Source: a virus. From it: a DNA stretch of 64,000 nucleotides. Position numbers and translations under genes: made by a program. Location: IMG/VR virus record IMGVR_UViG_3300042888_001738, positions 62,001-126,000 of that record, one strand, 5' to 3'. Below the pieces are notes generated by a model. That model was not told where the DNA came from and searched no databases. It saw only the letters and a program-made list of their open reading frames with translations. Shown here piece by piece: positions 8,515 through 19,300 of the stretch. The number at the start of each line of letters is the position of its first letter. Within the stretch, counting starts at the first letter, position 1.

Positions 8515-9897
8515 ATGGCGACAGGTAAAAATTTTGAGTATTTAGGTAATACTTTTCAATTACAATTATTAAATCAAATCATCGTAGACAAAGACTTTTC
8601 ACATTCAATTATTGATGTGATTGAGAACAATTATTTTGAAAACAAATACTTTAAAATAATCATTCAGATGATTAGAGAGTATTACGTAAAATACGACCAC
8701 ACCCCGTCGTTTGAAACTCTTGAACAAATTACAAAATCAGAACTCCAACAGGAGATCGCATCTAAGATTGTTATGGATACAATTAAGAAAATTAAGGATG
8801 CACCTATTGATGGCGTAGGTTTTGTACAAGAAAAAGCTTTAAAATTCTGTAAACAACAAGAACTACAAAAAGTAATGGGTAAGGCTCAAAAGATCATCGA
8901 TGGTGGTGAGTTTGAGAACTACGACACACTTGAAGAAATGGTTAAAACCGCTCTTCAGGTTGGAGCAAAAGACACTTCTATGTTAGACGTATTCTCCAAC
9001 CTTGAACAAGTTCTTGAAGATGATTACAGACATCCAGTTCCAATGGGAATACCAGGTATTGATAGATTATTGAAGGGTGGTTTGGCAAAAGGAGAAATTG
9101 GAGTTATCTTAGCACCAACAGGTGTTGGTAAGTCAACTATCTTAACCAAGATGGCAAACCACGCATTTAATCTTGGATTTAACGTACTACAGATATTTTT
9201 TGAAGACAACCCAAAGGTTATCCAAAGAAAACACTTCACTTTATGGACTAAGATTCATCCTGACGATTTGTCAGAAAAAAGAGATGAGGTAATGTCTAAA
9301 GTTAGAGAAATTGAGGAGTCAATGCCAAATAAGTTGATTATGAAAAAGTTACCATCGGATACTATGACGATGTTACAAATCAAAAATCAAATTAGAAAAA
9401 TGGTTTCTGATGGGATTAAAGTTGATATGATCATTTTAGATTACATCGATTGTGTGGTACCTGATAAGAACTTAGGTGATGAATGGAAGAGTGAAGGGTC
9501 TGTAATGAGAGCATTTGAAGCAATGTGTCACGAGATGAATATTGTAGGATGGACCGCGACACAAGGTAACAGATCATCAATTTCATCAGAAGTGGTAACA
9601 ACAGATCAAATGGGTGGATCAATTAAAAAAGCTCAGGTGGGGCACGTAATTATATCGGTGGCTAAGACATTACAACAAAAAGAAATGAAGTTAGCAACCA
9701 TTGCAATTACTAAATCAAGAATCGGTGATGATGGGGTCGTATTTGAAAATTGTAAATTCGATAACGCGATGATTGAAATTGATACTGAAAGTACAACAAC
9801 GTTCTTAGGTCTTGAAGAACAGAAAGAAGAAAGACAAAGACAACGAGTTAAAGAACTCTTAGATAAGAGAAAACAACGAGAAACACAGTCAAATTAA
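8515..9897 (+). CDS. Replicative DNA helicase, gp41/DnaB-like
   Basis: Hexameric 5'-3' helicase that unwinds the fork and works with the primase encoded at 42755. 460 residues: an N-terminal helical domain (about 1-150) similar in layout to DnaB, a linker (about 155-180), then the RecA-like motor. Walker A is APTGVGKST at 200-208; the following FEDNP segment and the hydrophobic Walker B (MIILDYID) are present, and GWTATQGNRSS and GGSIKKAQVGH match the DnaB-family H3/H4 motifs. The C-terminus is a charged, Gln/Arg/Glu-rich helix. Length agrees with T4 gp41 (about 475). Confidence 0.9.
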   Translation: MATGKNFEYLGNTFQLQLLNQIIVDKDFSHSIIDVIENNYFENKYFKIIIQMIREYYVKYDHTPSFETLEQITKSELQQEIASKIVMDTIKKIKDAPIDGVGFVQEKALKFCKQQELQKVMGKAQKIIDGGEFENYDTLEEMVKTALQVGAKDTSMLDVFSNLEQVLEDDYRHPVPMGIPGIDRLLKGGLAKGEIGVILAPTGVGKSTILTKMANHAFNLGFNVLQIFFEDNPKVIQRKHFTLWTKIHPDDLSEKRDEVMSKVREIEESMPNKLIMKKLPSDTMTMLQIKNQIRKMVSDGIKVDMIILDYIDCVVPDKNLGDEWKSEGSVMRAFEAMCHEMNIVGWTATQGNRSSISSEVVTTDQMGGSIKKAQVGHVIISVAKTLQQKEMKLATIAITKSRIGDDGVVFENCKFDNAMIEIDTESTTTFLGLEEQKEERQRQRVKELLDKRKQRETQSN

Positions 9898-9918
9898 CAA
9901 ATAAGTAAATTATAATAA

Positions 9919-10866
9919 ATGGAAAAAATACTAGTAGAAAATCCTGGTCGATTCGTCATCTTCCCTATTGAACACAACGATATATGGGAATATTACAAAC
10001 AACACCAAGCTGCTTTTTGGACAGCTGAAGAGGTGGATTTAACAAACGACATCAGAGATTGGGAAACATTAACTGATAATGAGAAATACTTCATCAAAAA
10101 TGTATTATCATTTTTTGCGGCATCAGACGGGATTGTGAATGAAAACTTGGCAGAAAACTTCTACCGAGAAGTACAATACCCTGAGGCGAAATTCTTTTAT
10201 GGAATCCAATTGGCGATGGAAAACATCCACTCACTTATGTACTCACTTTTGATTGACACATACATTAACAACCCGAAAGAGAAAGATGAATGTTTCAATG
10301 CAATCGATAGATTACCTGCAGTTCAGAAAAAAGCTAAATGGGCATTGGATTGGATTGAAAACGCATCGTTCGCAGAAAGATTAGTTGCGTTCGCAGCGGT
10401 CGAAGGTATCTTTTTTTCAGGATCGTTCTGTTCCATATTTTGGATGAAATCAAGAGGAATAATGCAAGGTTTGTGTAATGCTAACACACTTATCTTTAAA
10501 GATGAGAACTTACACTGTGATTTTGCAATCCACTTATTGAATAACCACTTGGAAAATAAACCTTCAGAGAAAAGAATCAAAGAGATTGTATTATCTGCTC
10601 TTGAGATTGAAAAGGAATTTATCACAGAATCACTTCCAGTTTCACTAATAGGGATGAACTCAAACCTTATGAAACAATACCTTGAATTTGTGGTTGACGG
10701 ATTACTCGTTAAGATGGGTTGTGGTAAACAATTCAATGTTGAACAACCGTTCAAATTCATGGAGCAAATTGCTGTTGAAACAAAAGGTAATTTCTTTGAG
10801 TCCAGAACTATGGAATATCAGAAGGCGAAATTGAACGAAACAATAACATTTACAGACGACTTTTAA
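9919..10866 (+). CDS. nrdB: Ribonucleotide reductase class I small subunit
   Basis: Carries the metal cofactor and tyrosyl radical used by NrdA to reduce ribonucleotides, supplying dNTPs for phage replication. 315 residues. The metal ligands are in family order: Asp70, Glu101, His104, Glu162, Glu196 and His199. The radical Tyr108 lies in the expected place four residues after His104 (IHSLMYSL). The N-terminal [13 protein letters not shown] is the conserved opening of the family. It is followed after 9 nt by nrdA, a B-A gene order, and preceded by the helicase gene. Confidence 0.93.
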   Translation: MEKILVENPGRFVIFPIEHNDIWEYYKQHQAAFWTAEEVDLTNDIRDWETLTDNEKYFIKNVLSFFAASDGIVNENLAENFYREVQYPEAKFFYGIQLAMENIHSLMYSLLIDTYINNPKEKDECFNAIDRLPAVQKKAKWALDWIENASFAERLVAFAAVEGIFFSGSFCSIFWMKSRGIMQGLCNANTLIFKDENLHCDFAIHLLNNHLENKPSEKRIKEIVLSALEIEKEFITESLPVSLIGMNSNLMKQYLEFVVDGLLVKMGCGKQFNVEQPFKFMEQIAVETKGNFFESRTMEYQKAKLNETITFTDDF

Positions 10867-10875
10867 ATTTAGATT

Positions 10876-13305
10876 ATGTCATTAAAAATTATTAAACGAG
10901 GTGGTGAGATTGTATCATTTAACCCACAAAAAATTTACAACAGAGTTAAAAGATCTGCAAAAGGTTTAAACGTAAATTCGGATGAGATCTTCATTAAGGT
11001 TATTACTTCAGTACCAACTGAGGGTGAAATAACAACTAAGGAACTTGATAAGTTAGTTAACGAGATTGCGGCGTCTTATACCGGTAGTCACCATGATTAC
11101 TCAAGATTGGCCGCTTCAGTTGCAATATCTTCTTACCATAAGGAAACAAATGATAGTTTCTCACAAACAATGATGGAACTTTATAAGGATGGTATTATCA
11201 ACGAAAAACTTATTGAAACAATTAAAGAGTATGGTGAGGATACAATCGATGCTGTGATCAATCACGAAAACGATTATAACTTTGACTATTTTGCTTGGAG
11301 ATCTTTACAAGAAATGTATTTGTTGAAGAAACCAACTGGTAAAGTAATCGAAAGACCACAACATATGTATATGAGAGTCGCATTGTGGGTAACAACAAAC
11401 ATTACTGATGCTTTTGAATACTATAAATCGTTATCAGATCAGTTAATTTCAAAGGCAACACCTATCATGATTAACGCGGGAACAAAAGTTCCACAGTTAG
11501 CGTCTTGTGTATTACACTATAACGATGCTGACTCAAGAAAAGGTTTATTGGATACCTTAACAGATATATCTACATTTTCTTCAGACGCTGCGGGTATCGG
11601 ACTTTCTATGTCTAACATCCGTAGTAAAGAAAGTAGAATCTCAAGTTCAGGTGGTTATGCCGGTGGACTATTAAAATACCTTAAGATTGTGAATGAGTCA
11701 CTTAGATTCTTTAATCAACAAGGTCGTAGACCTGGTTCAGCCGCAATCTATCTTGAACCATGGCACAAAGACATCTTTGATCTTTTGGATATTAAAAAGA
11801 ATACAGGTGCTGAAGAACTAAGAGCTCGTGATTTATTTACATCATTATGGCTTCCCGATAATTTCATGAGAGCAGTTAAAAATAACGGTGATTGGTATTT
11901 GTTCTGTCCTAATGATATTAAAAAGTCGGGTCTTAAACCATTACAAGAGTGTTATGGTGATGAATATGAGTCTGTATATAATAAGGCAGTTGAATTAGGT
12001 CTTGGTAAAAAAGTTAAAGCTCAGGATATTTGGACCAAAGTTATTGAATCGCAAGTTGAAACTGGTGTTCCATACTTATGTTCTAAGGATAATGCCAATA
12101 AAAAGACTAATCATCAAAATATTGGGGTTATTAAACAATCTAACCTTTGTAATGAAATCTACCAATACACAGATGAGGAAACAACAGCAATCTGTACGTT
12201 ATCATCTATGGTTTTGAAAAACTTTATCAAATCAGGAAAATTTGATTTTGAACTGTTATACAATGAAGTTAAAAAGGTTGTTAGATCTTTAAACAAAGTT
12301 GTGGACATCAACAACTACTCAACAGAAAAAGGTAGAAAAGGTGGGTTAGAACAAAGAGCAATTGCAATTGGAACTCAAGGTTTAGCGGACGTATTCTATT
12401 TAATGGATTACATCTTCACATCAGAAGAAGCGAAACAATTAAATAGAGACATTTTTGAAACAATCTATTACGCGGCAATCTACGAAAGTAACCAATTGTG
12501 TAAAGATGGAAAATACGAACCCTACAAATTCTTCAAAGGGTCACCAATGTCACAAGGGACATTCCAGTTCGATATGTGGAATGTGGATGAGTCAAACTTA
12601 TCAGGAATGTGGGATTGGAGTAAATTAAAGAAAAGTGTTATGGAGTATGGTGTATGTAATTCACTATTCACGGCACAAATGCCAGTGGCGTCTTCAGCTA
12701 AAATCACAGGTTCTTATGAAATGACTGAACCAGCTCACTCGGCAATCTTTAACAGACGAGTAGTTGGTGGTGAGATCATGATTGTAAACAAATACTTAAT
12801 TGCTGACTTTGAAAAGATAGGTATATGGTCTGAGGATTTGAAAAATGAAATCATTATGAATGAAGGATCAATTCAAAATATTAACTTTAATAATTACTTA
12901 GACCCTGAGGATAAGATTTACAATAAGAAAGTGAAACGAATTGAACACTTAATACCTAAGTATAAAACAATTTGGGAGATTTCACAAAAACAACTTATCG
13001 ATATGGCTGCAGATAGAGCACCATTTATAGATCAATCACAATCTATGAATATCTACATGTCTAACCCAACATTATCAAAGATTACATCATCACATTTTCA
13101 CTCTTGGGAAAGTGGTTTGAAAACACTTTGTTATTATGTTAGAACTAAGGCAATATCAACAGGGGCAAAACATTTAGCAATGGATATCTCTAAAAAAAAT
13201 AAACCAAGAGTAACACCTGAACCACCAAAGGTTGATTATACAAATATGAATTTACCACCAAAACCTGAGAATTCTGATTTTGAATGTTTTGGATGTTCAT
13301 CTTAA
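10876..13305 (+). CDS. nrdA: Ribonucleotide reductase class I large subunit
   Basis: Catalytic subunit reducing ribonucleotides with the radical from NrdB. 809 residues: an N-terminal ATP-cone (about 1-90, IIKRGGEIVSFNPQKIYNRV) indicates dATP/ATP control of overall activity. The barrel has the redox pair Cys211 (LASCVLHY) and Cys440 (AICTLSS), and the radical Cys425 with Glu427 in NLCNEI. The PGSAAIYLEPWHKDI segment is typical of NrdA. The C-terminal tail ends ECFGCSS, with Cys804 and Cys807 for re-reduction by a thioredoxin or glutaredoxin; no such gene is seen in this window, so a host reductant is inferred. An intrinsic terminator follows. Confidence 0.95.
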   Translation: MSLKIIKRGGEIVSFNPQKIYNRVKRSAKGLNVNSDEIFIKVITSVPTEGEITTKELDKLVNEIAASYTGSHHDYSRLAASVAISSYHKETNDSFSQTMMELYKDGIINEKLIETIKEYGEDTIDAVINHENDYNFDYFAWRSLQEMYLLKKPTGKVIERPQHMYMRVALWVTTNITDAFEYYKSLSDQLISKATPIMINAGTKVPQLASCVLHYNDADSRKGLLDTLTDISTFSSDAAGIGLSMSNIRSKESRISSSGGYAGGLLKYLKIVNESLRFFNQQGRRPGSAAIYLEPWHKDIFDLLDIKKNTGAEELRARDLFTSLWLPDNFMRAVKNNGDWYLFCPNDIKKSGLKPLQECYGDEYESVYNKAVELGLGKKVKAQDIWTKVIESQVETGVPYLCSKDNANKKTNHQNIGVIKQSNLCNEIYQYTDEETTAICTLSSMVLKNFIKSGKFDFELLYNEVKKVVRSLNKVVDINNYSTEKGRKGGLEQRAIAIGTQGLADVFYLMDYIFTSEEAKQLNRDIFETIYYAAIYESNQLCKDGKYEPYKFFKGSPMSQGTFQFDMWNVDESNLSGMWDWSKLKKSVMEYGVCNSLFTAQMPVASSAKITGSYEMTEPAHSAIFNRRVVGGEIMIVNKYLIADFEKIGIWSEDLKNEIIMNEGSIQNINFNNYLDPEDKIYNKKVKRIEHLIPKYKTIWEISQKQLIDMAADRAPFIDQSQSMNIYMSNPTLSKITSSHFHSWESGLKTLCYYVRTKAISTGAKHLAMDISKKNKPRVTPEPPKVDYTNMNLPPKPENSDFECFGCSS

Positions 13306-13313
13306 AAAAAAAG

Positions 13314-13343
13314 AAATCACGATTTATTCGTGATTTTTTTTTT
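13314..13343 (+). terminator. Intrinsic terminator after nrdA
   Basis: AAATCACGA and TCGTGATTT form a 9-bp stem with a 5-nt loop, followed by a long T run. It ends the replication and nucleotide block. Confidence 0.88.
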
Positions 13344-13351
13344 GTTGTTGA

Positions 13352-13358
13352 TATTTAT
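13352..13358 (+). promoter_or_regulatory. TATTTAT motif, candidate promoter element
   Basis: TATTTAT begins 9 nt after the nrdA terminator and ends 14 nt before the ATG at 13373. Its position between a terminator and an isolated gene makes it one of the best promoter candidates in the set. Confidence 0.5.
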
Positions 13359-13372
13359 AAATAAAAATTATC

Positions 13373-13861
13373 ATGAAAAAAGTAATTAAACTAACTGAAA
13401 GAGATCTTACTAATATTGTCGCTAAAGTGATAAGAGAAGAACAAAAAAGTAAAAAGAGCCTTAATGAAGGTGTATTATTAACTTTAGGTGGACTTGCACT
13501 TGGTGGGGCTGTAATTAAAAAAGCATACGATTATATAAAAAACAGACAACTTAAAAATAATATGTCTGAGACAGGTAACGTTAAAAAATCGAAAGATGGT
13601 AAATTTACCATGAAAGAATATGAAGACAATGAGTCTGGTGAAACGTTTTGGGGTGTTGATGTAACTGACCACACTAGAGGTGAAGGATATGAGGAGAGAC
13701 GAGTTTTATTATTTAAAAACGATCCTGAAAGAATTGAAAAAATCTTAAATTCCGAAGTTAAACATGATTATTCTGATGAGGCGTATATGACAGATGGATA
13801 CGAAGACATGTTCGGACAATTCAAATCCGACAAACGAATTGATTTAGATATCGAAGATTAA
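13373..13861 (+). CDS. Hypothetical protein with N-terminal LTE-type helical leader
   Basis: Unrecognised 162-residue protein transcribed as a single-gene unit between two terminators. It starts MKKVIKLTERDLTNIVAKV followed by IREE, an amphipathic leader with the I-x-E ending of T4-type prohead cleavage sites. A near-copy of this leader (IIFTENELISLIEKMINEE) is found inside the 532-residue protein at 55423. Residues about 32-50 (GVLLTLGGLALGGAVIKKAY) are a short glycine-rich hydrophobic helix that could insert in a membrane. The rest is acidic and soluble, with a YEERRVLLFKNDPERIEKIL segment and an Asp/Glu-rich tail. It could be packaged in the head; no enzyme motif is seen. Confidence 0.75.
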   Translation: MKKVIKLTERDLTNIVAKVIREEQKSKKSLNEGVLLTLGGLALGGAVIKKAYDYIKNRQLKNNMSETGNVKKSKDGKFTMKEYEDNESGETFWGVDVTDHTRGEGYEERRVLLFKNDPERIEKILNSEVKHDYSDEAYMTDGYEDMFGQFKSDKRIDLDIED

Positions 13862-13866
13862 TCCAA

Positions 13867-13896
13867 AACCCTCCCCAAAAAGGAGGGTTTTTTATT
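13867..13896 (+). terminator. Intrinsic terminator
   Basis: AACCCTCC and GGAGGGTT form an 8-bp stem with a 7-nt loop and a T tract. It separates the single gene at 13373 from the baseplate operon. Confidence 0.88.
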
Positions 13897-13931
13897 TCCA
13901 TAAATTTTTTACTTAAAAAAAACTGAACTTA

Positions 13932-13938
13932 TATTTAT
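13932..13938 (+). promoter_or_regulatory. TATTTAT motif, candidate promoter of the baseplate block
   Basis: TATTTAT lies 35 nt after a terminator and 7 nt before the gp25 start. If it acts as a -10 element the transcript would have almost no leader. Confidence 0.5.
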
Positions 13939-13945
13939 ATGTGAT

Positions 13946-14404
13946 ATGGCAAATGGTATTACATATGGTATTTCTTTCCCCTTCGTTGACTCATTCACAG
14001 GTAGATACTTGGATGTTACAAATTCAACAGAAGGCGAAGTAAGATCAAGTTTGGTTCACTTAATTCTAACAAGAAAAGGGTCAAGATATTTCTTACCTGA
14101 TTTCGGAACTCGTTTATATGAGTTTATTTTTGAACCTCTTGATGGTCCTACATTTTCAGATATAGAATCTGAAATACGAGATACTATTGGTAACTACATG
14201 CCGAACTTACAAGTAACCAATATAACAGTAGAACCAGCATCTGCAGGTTTAGAAGATAAGGGTGAAACAATTAATCAATACGGTGAAAGAGAATTTAGGG
14301 TTACTAATATTGCTCAATTAGAACACACAGCAAGAATCAAAATAGATTATAGAATAACAGATTCCGCTTTTGAATCTAGTGATTTTATCATTATCAATAT
14401 TTAA
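13946..14404 (+). CDS. Baseplate wedge protein gp25-like
   Basis: Component of the baseplate wedge that joins gp6 and helps initiate sheath polymerisation. 152 residues, in the usual size range for T4 gp25 (132) and GPW/gp25 family proteins. The core (about 20-110) has the family pattern: residues flanking EGEVRSSLVHLILTRKGSRY, then LPDFGTRLYEFIFEPLD, and IESEIRDTIGNYMPNLQVTNITVE. It is followed after 6 nt by the gp6-like gene, the same order as in many contractile-tail phages. It is preceded by a terminator and a TATTTAT motif. Confidence 0.9.
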   Translation: MANGITYGISFPFVDSFTGRYLDVTNSTEGEVRSSLVHLILTRKGSRYFLPDFGTRLYEFIFEPLDGPTFSDIESEIRDTIGNYMPNLQVTNITVEPASAGLEDKGETINQYGEREFRVTNIAQLEHTARIKIDYRITDSAFESSDFIIINI

Positions 14405-14410
14405 TAGTAT

Positions 14411-16252
14411 ATGGCAGAAAAGAAAATATCTTACACGGTCCGAGATTTTCAAGGAGTAAGAACGGAGTTAATTAACTTTACAAGAACCTATTACCCTGAT
14501 TTAGTTCAAAACTTTAATGATGCGGGTATTTTCTCTGTTATGTTAGATTTAAATGCTGCAGTAACAGATAACTTAAACTTTCAGATTGATAGGAGTATAC
14601 AAGAAACTGTACTACAGTTTGCACAACAAAAGAATTCAGTATATAATATTGCAAGAACTTACGGATTAAAAATACCAGGTCAAAGACCATCAGTTGCTTT
14701 GGTTGATTTCTCAATCACGGTTCCGGCTTTTGGTGATAGAGAAGACTTAAGATATTGTGGTGTTTTAAGAAGAGGATCTCAGGTTAATGGAGCTGGACAA
14801 CCATTTGAAACGGTATATGATATTGATTTTGCGTCACCAATAAATGCTGAAGGATCACCAAATAGAGTAAAGATACCTAACTTTGATTCAAGTGGTAAAC
14901 TAATTAACTACACAATTGTTAAAAGAGAAGTTGTTGTTAATGGTATTACTAAAGTGTATAAGAGAGTTATTACTGCTAACGATGCTAGACCTTATTTAGA
15001 ATTATTCTTACCTGAGAAAAATGTTTTGGGTATAACAAGTGTTTTATTAAAACAAGGAACACAATACTCAACAATACCTCAACCACAAGAGTTTATTACA
15101 GTAGGACCTGATAGATGGTTCGAAGTTGATGCTTTAGTACAAGACAGAGTCTTTATTGAGGACCCAACTAAAGTTTCAGATCAACCTGGTATTAAGGTTG
15201 GTAGATATATAACAACATCTAACAAATTCATATCCGAATATACACCTGAAGGTTTCTGTAAAATGACTTTTGGTGGTGGAAATATATCAGCAGAAGAACA
15301 ATTAAGAGAATTCGCTCGTGATGGTAAAGGTTTTGATTTAAGTAGATATACAAACAATTATGCGATGGGTGCGGCTTTGACACCTAATACAACACTATTT
15401 GTTCAGTATAGAATTGGTGGTGGGTTATCAAGTAATTTAGGTATTAACACTATCAATCAGATCGGTACCGTGTCATTTGCGGTAAACGGTCCTTCAGATT
15501 CAGTTAATAGAAGTGTTATTAATAGTTTGCAGTGTAATAACGTAACCGCAGCAATTGGGGGTGCGAACATACCAACAACTGAAGATGTTAGAAACATGGT
15601 CGCATTTAACTTTGCAGCACAAAACAGAGCTGTTACGGTAAATGACTACAACTCAATCATAAGAACAATGCCTTCTCAGTTTGGTGCACCTGCTAAAGTT
15701 GCAATCACAGAAGAAAATAATAAGATAAAAATTAAAATGTTATCTTACGACACAAGTGGTAGTTTGACAAATGTTATATCAAACACACTTAAACAAAATG
15801 TTGCCAATTACCTATCCAACTTTAGGATGATAAATGACTATATCTCAATTGAGGCTGCGGAAACAATTGACCTATCGGTAACTGTTGACGTTGTATTAGA
15901 TAATAGTCAGAATCAAGGTGCGGTGATTGCCAAAGTGATTCAGCAGGTGAGTGAATTCTTTAACCCGTTGGTTCGAGAATTAGGTCAGAACGTTAATATA
16001 TCTGAATTAAGGAGAATACTACAATCGGAAAATGGTATTGTAAGTGTGTCTGATGTTCTATTCTTTAACCAAGTTGGAGGTCAGTATTCATCAGCACAAA
16101 CATCGATGCCGTATTCAGATCCATTAACAAGACAGATCCAACCAACGGCTGATACTATATTCGCAACACCAACCCAAACTTACCAAATTAGATACCCAAA
16201 CAAGGATATTAATGTAAGGGTATTGAACTTAAAATCGGTAAACTTCTCTTAG
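14411..16252 (+). CDS. Baseplate wedge protein gp6-like (baseplate J family)
   Basis: Forms the inner baseplate ring with gp25. 613 residues, close to T4 gp6 (660). The N-terminal part (MAEKKISYTVRDFQGVRTEL, then DLVQNFNDAGIFSVMLDLNAAVTDNLNFQIDR) is the conserved start of T4-like gp6 and the baseplate J family. The middle is beta-rich, and the C-terminal third (AFNFAAQNRAVTVNDYNSII, then VNISELRRILQSENGIVSVSDVLF) matches the J-family C-terminal helix-strand region. It ends in TAG. Confidence 0.88.
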   Translation: MAEKKISYTVRDFQGVRTELINFTRTYYPDLVQNFNDAGIFSVMLDLNAAVTDNLNFQIDRSIQETVLQFAQQKNSVYNIARTYGLKIPGQRPSVALVDFSITVPAFGDREDLRYCGVLRRGSQVNGAGQPFETVYDIDFASPINAEGSPNRVKIPNFDSSGKLINYTIVKREVVVNGITKVYKRVITANDARPYLELFLPEKNVLGITSVLLKQGTQYSTIPQPQEFITVGPDRWFEVDALVQDRVFIEDPTKVSDQPGIKVGRYITTSNKFISEYTPEGFCKMTFGGGNISAEEQLREFARDGKGFDLSRYTNNYAMGAALTPNTTLFVQYRIGGGLSSNLGINTINQIGTVSFAVNGPSDSVNRSVINSLQCNNVTAAIGGANIPTTEDVRNMVAFNFAAQNRAVTVNDYNSIIRTMPSQFGAPAKVAITEENNKIKIKMLSYDTSGSLTNVISNTLKQNVANYLSNFRMINDYISIEAAETIDLSVTVDVVLDNSQNQGAVIAKVIQQVSEFFNPLVRELGQNVNISELRRILQSENGIVSVSDVLFFNQVGGQYSSAQTSMPYSDPLTRQIQPTADTIFATPTQTYQIRYPNKDINVRVLNLKSVNFS

Positions 16253-16303
16253 TAATTTATTTTTCTCAAAATAAGATTATTTTTTCTAAAATAGGAAATA
16301 AAC

Positions 16304-16310
16304 TATTTAT
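16304..16310 (+). promoter_or_regulatory. TATTTAT motif, candidate promoter element
   Basis: TATTTAT in the 76-nt gap after gp6, 18 nt before the ATG at 16329. Confidence 0.42.
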
Positions 16311-16328
16311 GAAAAAACGAAATCTTTA

Positions 16329-19300
16329 ATGCCCAAATCATATAGAATAAGAACCGAAGTTGGTGTTGACAAATACATTAACGTCAATTTAGAACAAGAT
16401 TGGGAATCTTTGGAAGTATTATCCTTAAAGATTCTTGCTAATGATTTATACACAAGGATGTGTGCTGATTACGGTGTTGTAGTTGGTCGTGTTTTTGTTA
16501 ATAACGGGTTTGGTTTACCAAACGCAAAAGTTTCCGTGTTTATCCCTTTGGATGATGCGGATGAAGTTGATCCCGTTATATCAGAGTTATACCCTTACAG
16601 AACGATTACGGATACTAATGAAGAAGGTTACAGGTATAACTTACTTCCTAAATTACCATCATATCGAGGACACCAATCTACAGGTACATTCCCAAATGTG
16701 GGTGATGTATTAATGGATGAGTCATATATTGAGGTTTATGACAAATACTACAGATTTACCGTAACAACAAATGAAAGTGGTGACTTTATGATCTTTGGTG
16801 TACCAACTGGTACCCAAACTATTGTAATGGATGTCGACCTTTCAGATATAGGTTGTTTCTCATTAGCGCCACAAGACTTAATCCAACAAGGACTTGCAAC
16901 TGAAACTCAAGTTAACGGATCCACATTTAAAACCTCAACTAACTTAAGAGAATTACCACAAATTAAAAACTTGGTATTTGATGTGGATGTTGCACCATTT
17001 TGGGGTGACCAAGATTTATGTCAAGTTGGAATTACAAGAGTAGATTTCGATTTAACAAAACAAGCAAACATTAATATCCAACCTACGTCAATCTTTATGG
17101 GATCAATTATCTCAACAACAAATGACGATGCGTTAAAGGTGGGTTGTAAACCTAAAAATAATACAGGTAACTTATGTGAATTAGTTTCAGGACCTGGCGA
17201 AATACAGGCGATTAGACATACGATCAATTCTGATGAAAATGGTTTACCGATATTAGAAGTTTATCAAGTAGAACAAGAAGGGAAAGTTATTGATCCTGAC
17301 GGTACATATGTACTCAACGTTCCGATGAACCTGGATTACGTATTCACTAATGAATTCGGAGAACAAGTATTGTCAGACGACCCAAGTAAAGGGATACCAA
17401 CGAAGGGTAAATATAGATTTAAGTTCAAGTGGCAAAACGAAGAAGGACTACAAAATAGCTTCCAAAGGGCAAATTTCTTGGTACCTAATATTAAAGAATA
17501 TGGATGGTCAAATTCTGCGAATGATCCATTTGATCAAGCAACACAATCATATACCTATCAAATATCTGCGGGTGCGATATCAGGTGTGACTCAAATACAA
17601 TCATTTGGTTTTGATGCTGGTATTTCATTAGATAATGCAATAAACAGCTCGTCATATGAGGTATATTTAAATGGGGTTGAATATACAGGATCACTTAATT
17701 CAATACCGTTTAACATTGGTGATACAATACAAATTGTTGGTACGCCAATTAATCCTAACGTAACTCAAGACTTTTCGTTTACGGTTTATCCTGAAACATT
17801 ATTTAATTTATTAAAATCTTACGCATTTAGTTTAGATTGGGATGATTATGTCAATCCCCAAGAAGCGATTGATTGTGAGGATACATTCTACGAATTCAAG
17901 TACAATAAGGTATATACGACTGCCATGTTCTTAGATAGATACAAGAACGGTATTGGTAGAGCAAAACATTTAGGTATAAAAGAAATTGATAACAGATCGT
18001 GTAAGTCTACCGTAAATACATTCCCTGTGAATGATATTATACGAAACTTTGATCCGATATTCTTCGTATTCAATATACTAATTAATATTCTAACATTTCC
18101 AATATTAGTTTTATTATTTGTTGCTCACTTTATTTCGTTTATTTGGCCAATACTAAAATATGTGTTGATAGTGTTGAGTATTTACTTAACTTATGACGCC
18201 GCGGTTGCATTATTTAATGCAATTCAAAGTGGTATACAATTAATAAGTGCGGGAGCAGGGGTTTTCCAAGTGGGTCTTGGTGTTACTGTTAACGTTGGTT
18301 TTATTTTGGAGGGTATACGTTTAATTTTCGCAGGTATATTCCTAATTGCCGCGGCAACATTTAAACTTATACTAGCCGCAGCATTTTTAGCTTTTGCGGT
18401 TGTGGCGGCAATTAAAGTTAAAGGGTTCCCAAGAATTGCATTACCTATGATTGCATATCCTGATTGTACAAGTTGTGATTGTGATTGTGGAAATGCGGAA
18501 CAAGATGATAATTTTGACATTAATAGTGTTAATGATGAACTTGAGGCTGCGGCTCAAACAGGTGGAAGTAGTTTTTATGATACAACATTAGTACCATCTC
18601 TTAGTATTATCGCACCTGTAAACTCAGCAGGATCTTACGAAATAGAGCATCCTAATTTAGTCGGACCCAATGATGACCCAACTCAAGATGAATACCAGTG
18701 TGGTGGAATAGGGCCATATAAAAACTTAGCTAATTTAATAGGTGATGAAGATATTAGTCAAAATTTAGCGGTTCAAGCGTCTTTAGATTTGGCTAGAGTC
18801 ATTTCAGGATACGATGTACTATCATCAACTAATCCTAACCGTCTATATGTTAATGAACAATATCTACTACACGCACCACAACCTTTTTTATGGTCTGCGG
18901 ATAAACAATTATTCCCAACCTATGACCTTGTTGCAGACGCTAGATATTTTGCATACCCACTATCTAAAACTTTCCCACAACAGCTAAACGACTTCAATAC
19001 AAGAGATAAATATTTTAATTTTGGAGGGGCTGTTAATCAAATTAAAACTACTGTTAACCCAAGTCTAGGGTCCGAATTTTTCTTGGATCAAGTTGTGGTA
19101 ATTTTGATGAGTGCCGGTGCGACAAGTCAAATAGGTGTAGGTAATGTTTGCTCATTCCAAAATCCTAACTATTTGGATACTCAGTCATCCAATCGTCTGT
19201 TAAACTTAACAGGTGCGACACTTAACCAATTCGGTACAAATTCAATTACAGGTACAACGTTAATTGGTAATTCAGTTCCAAGTCAAATAAGTTATGCGAA

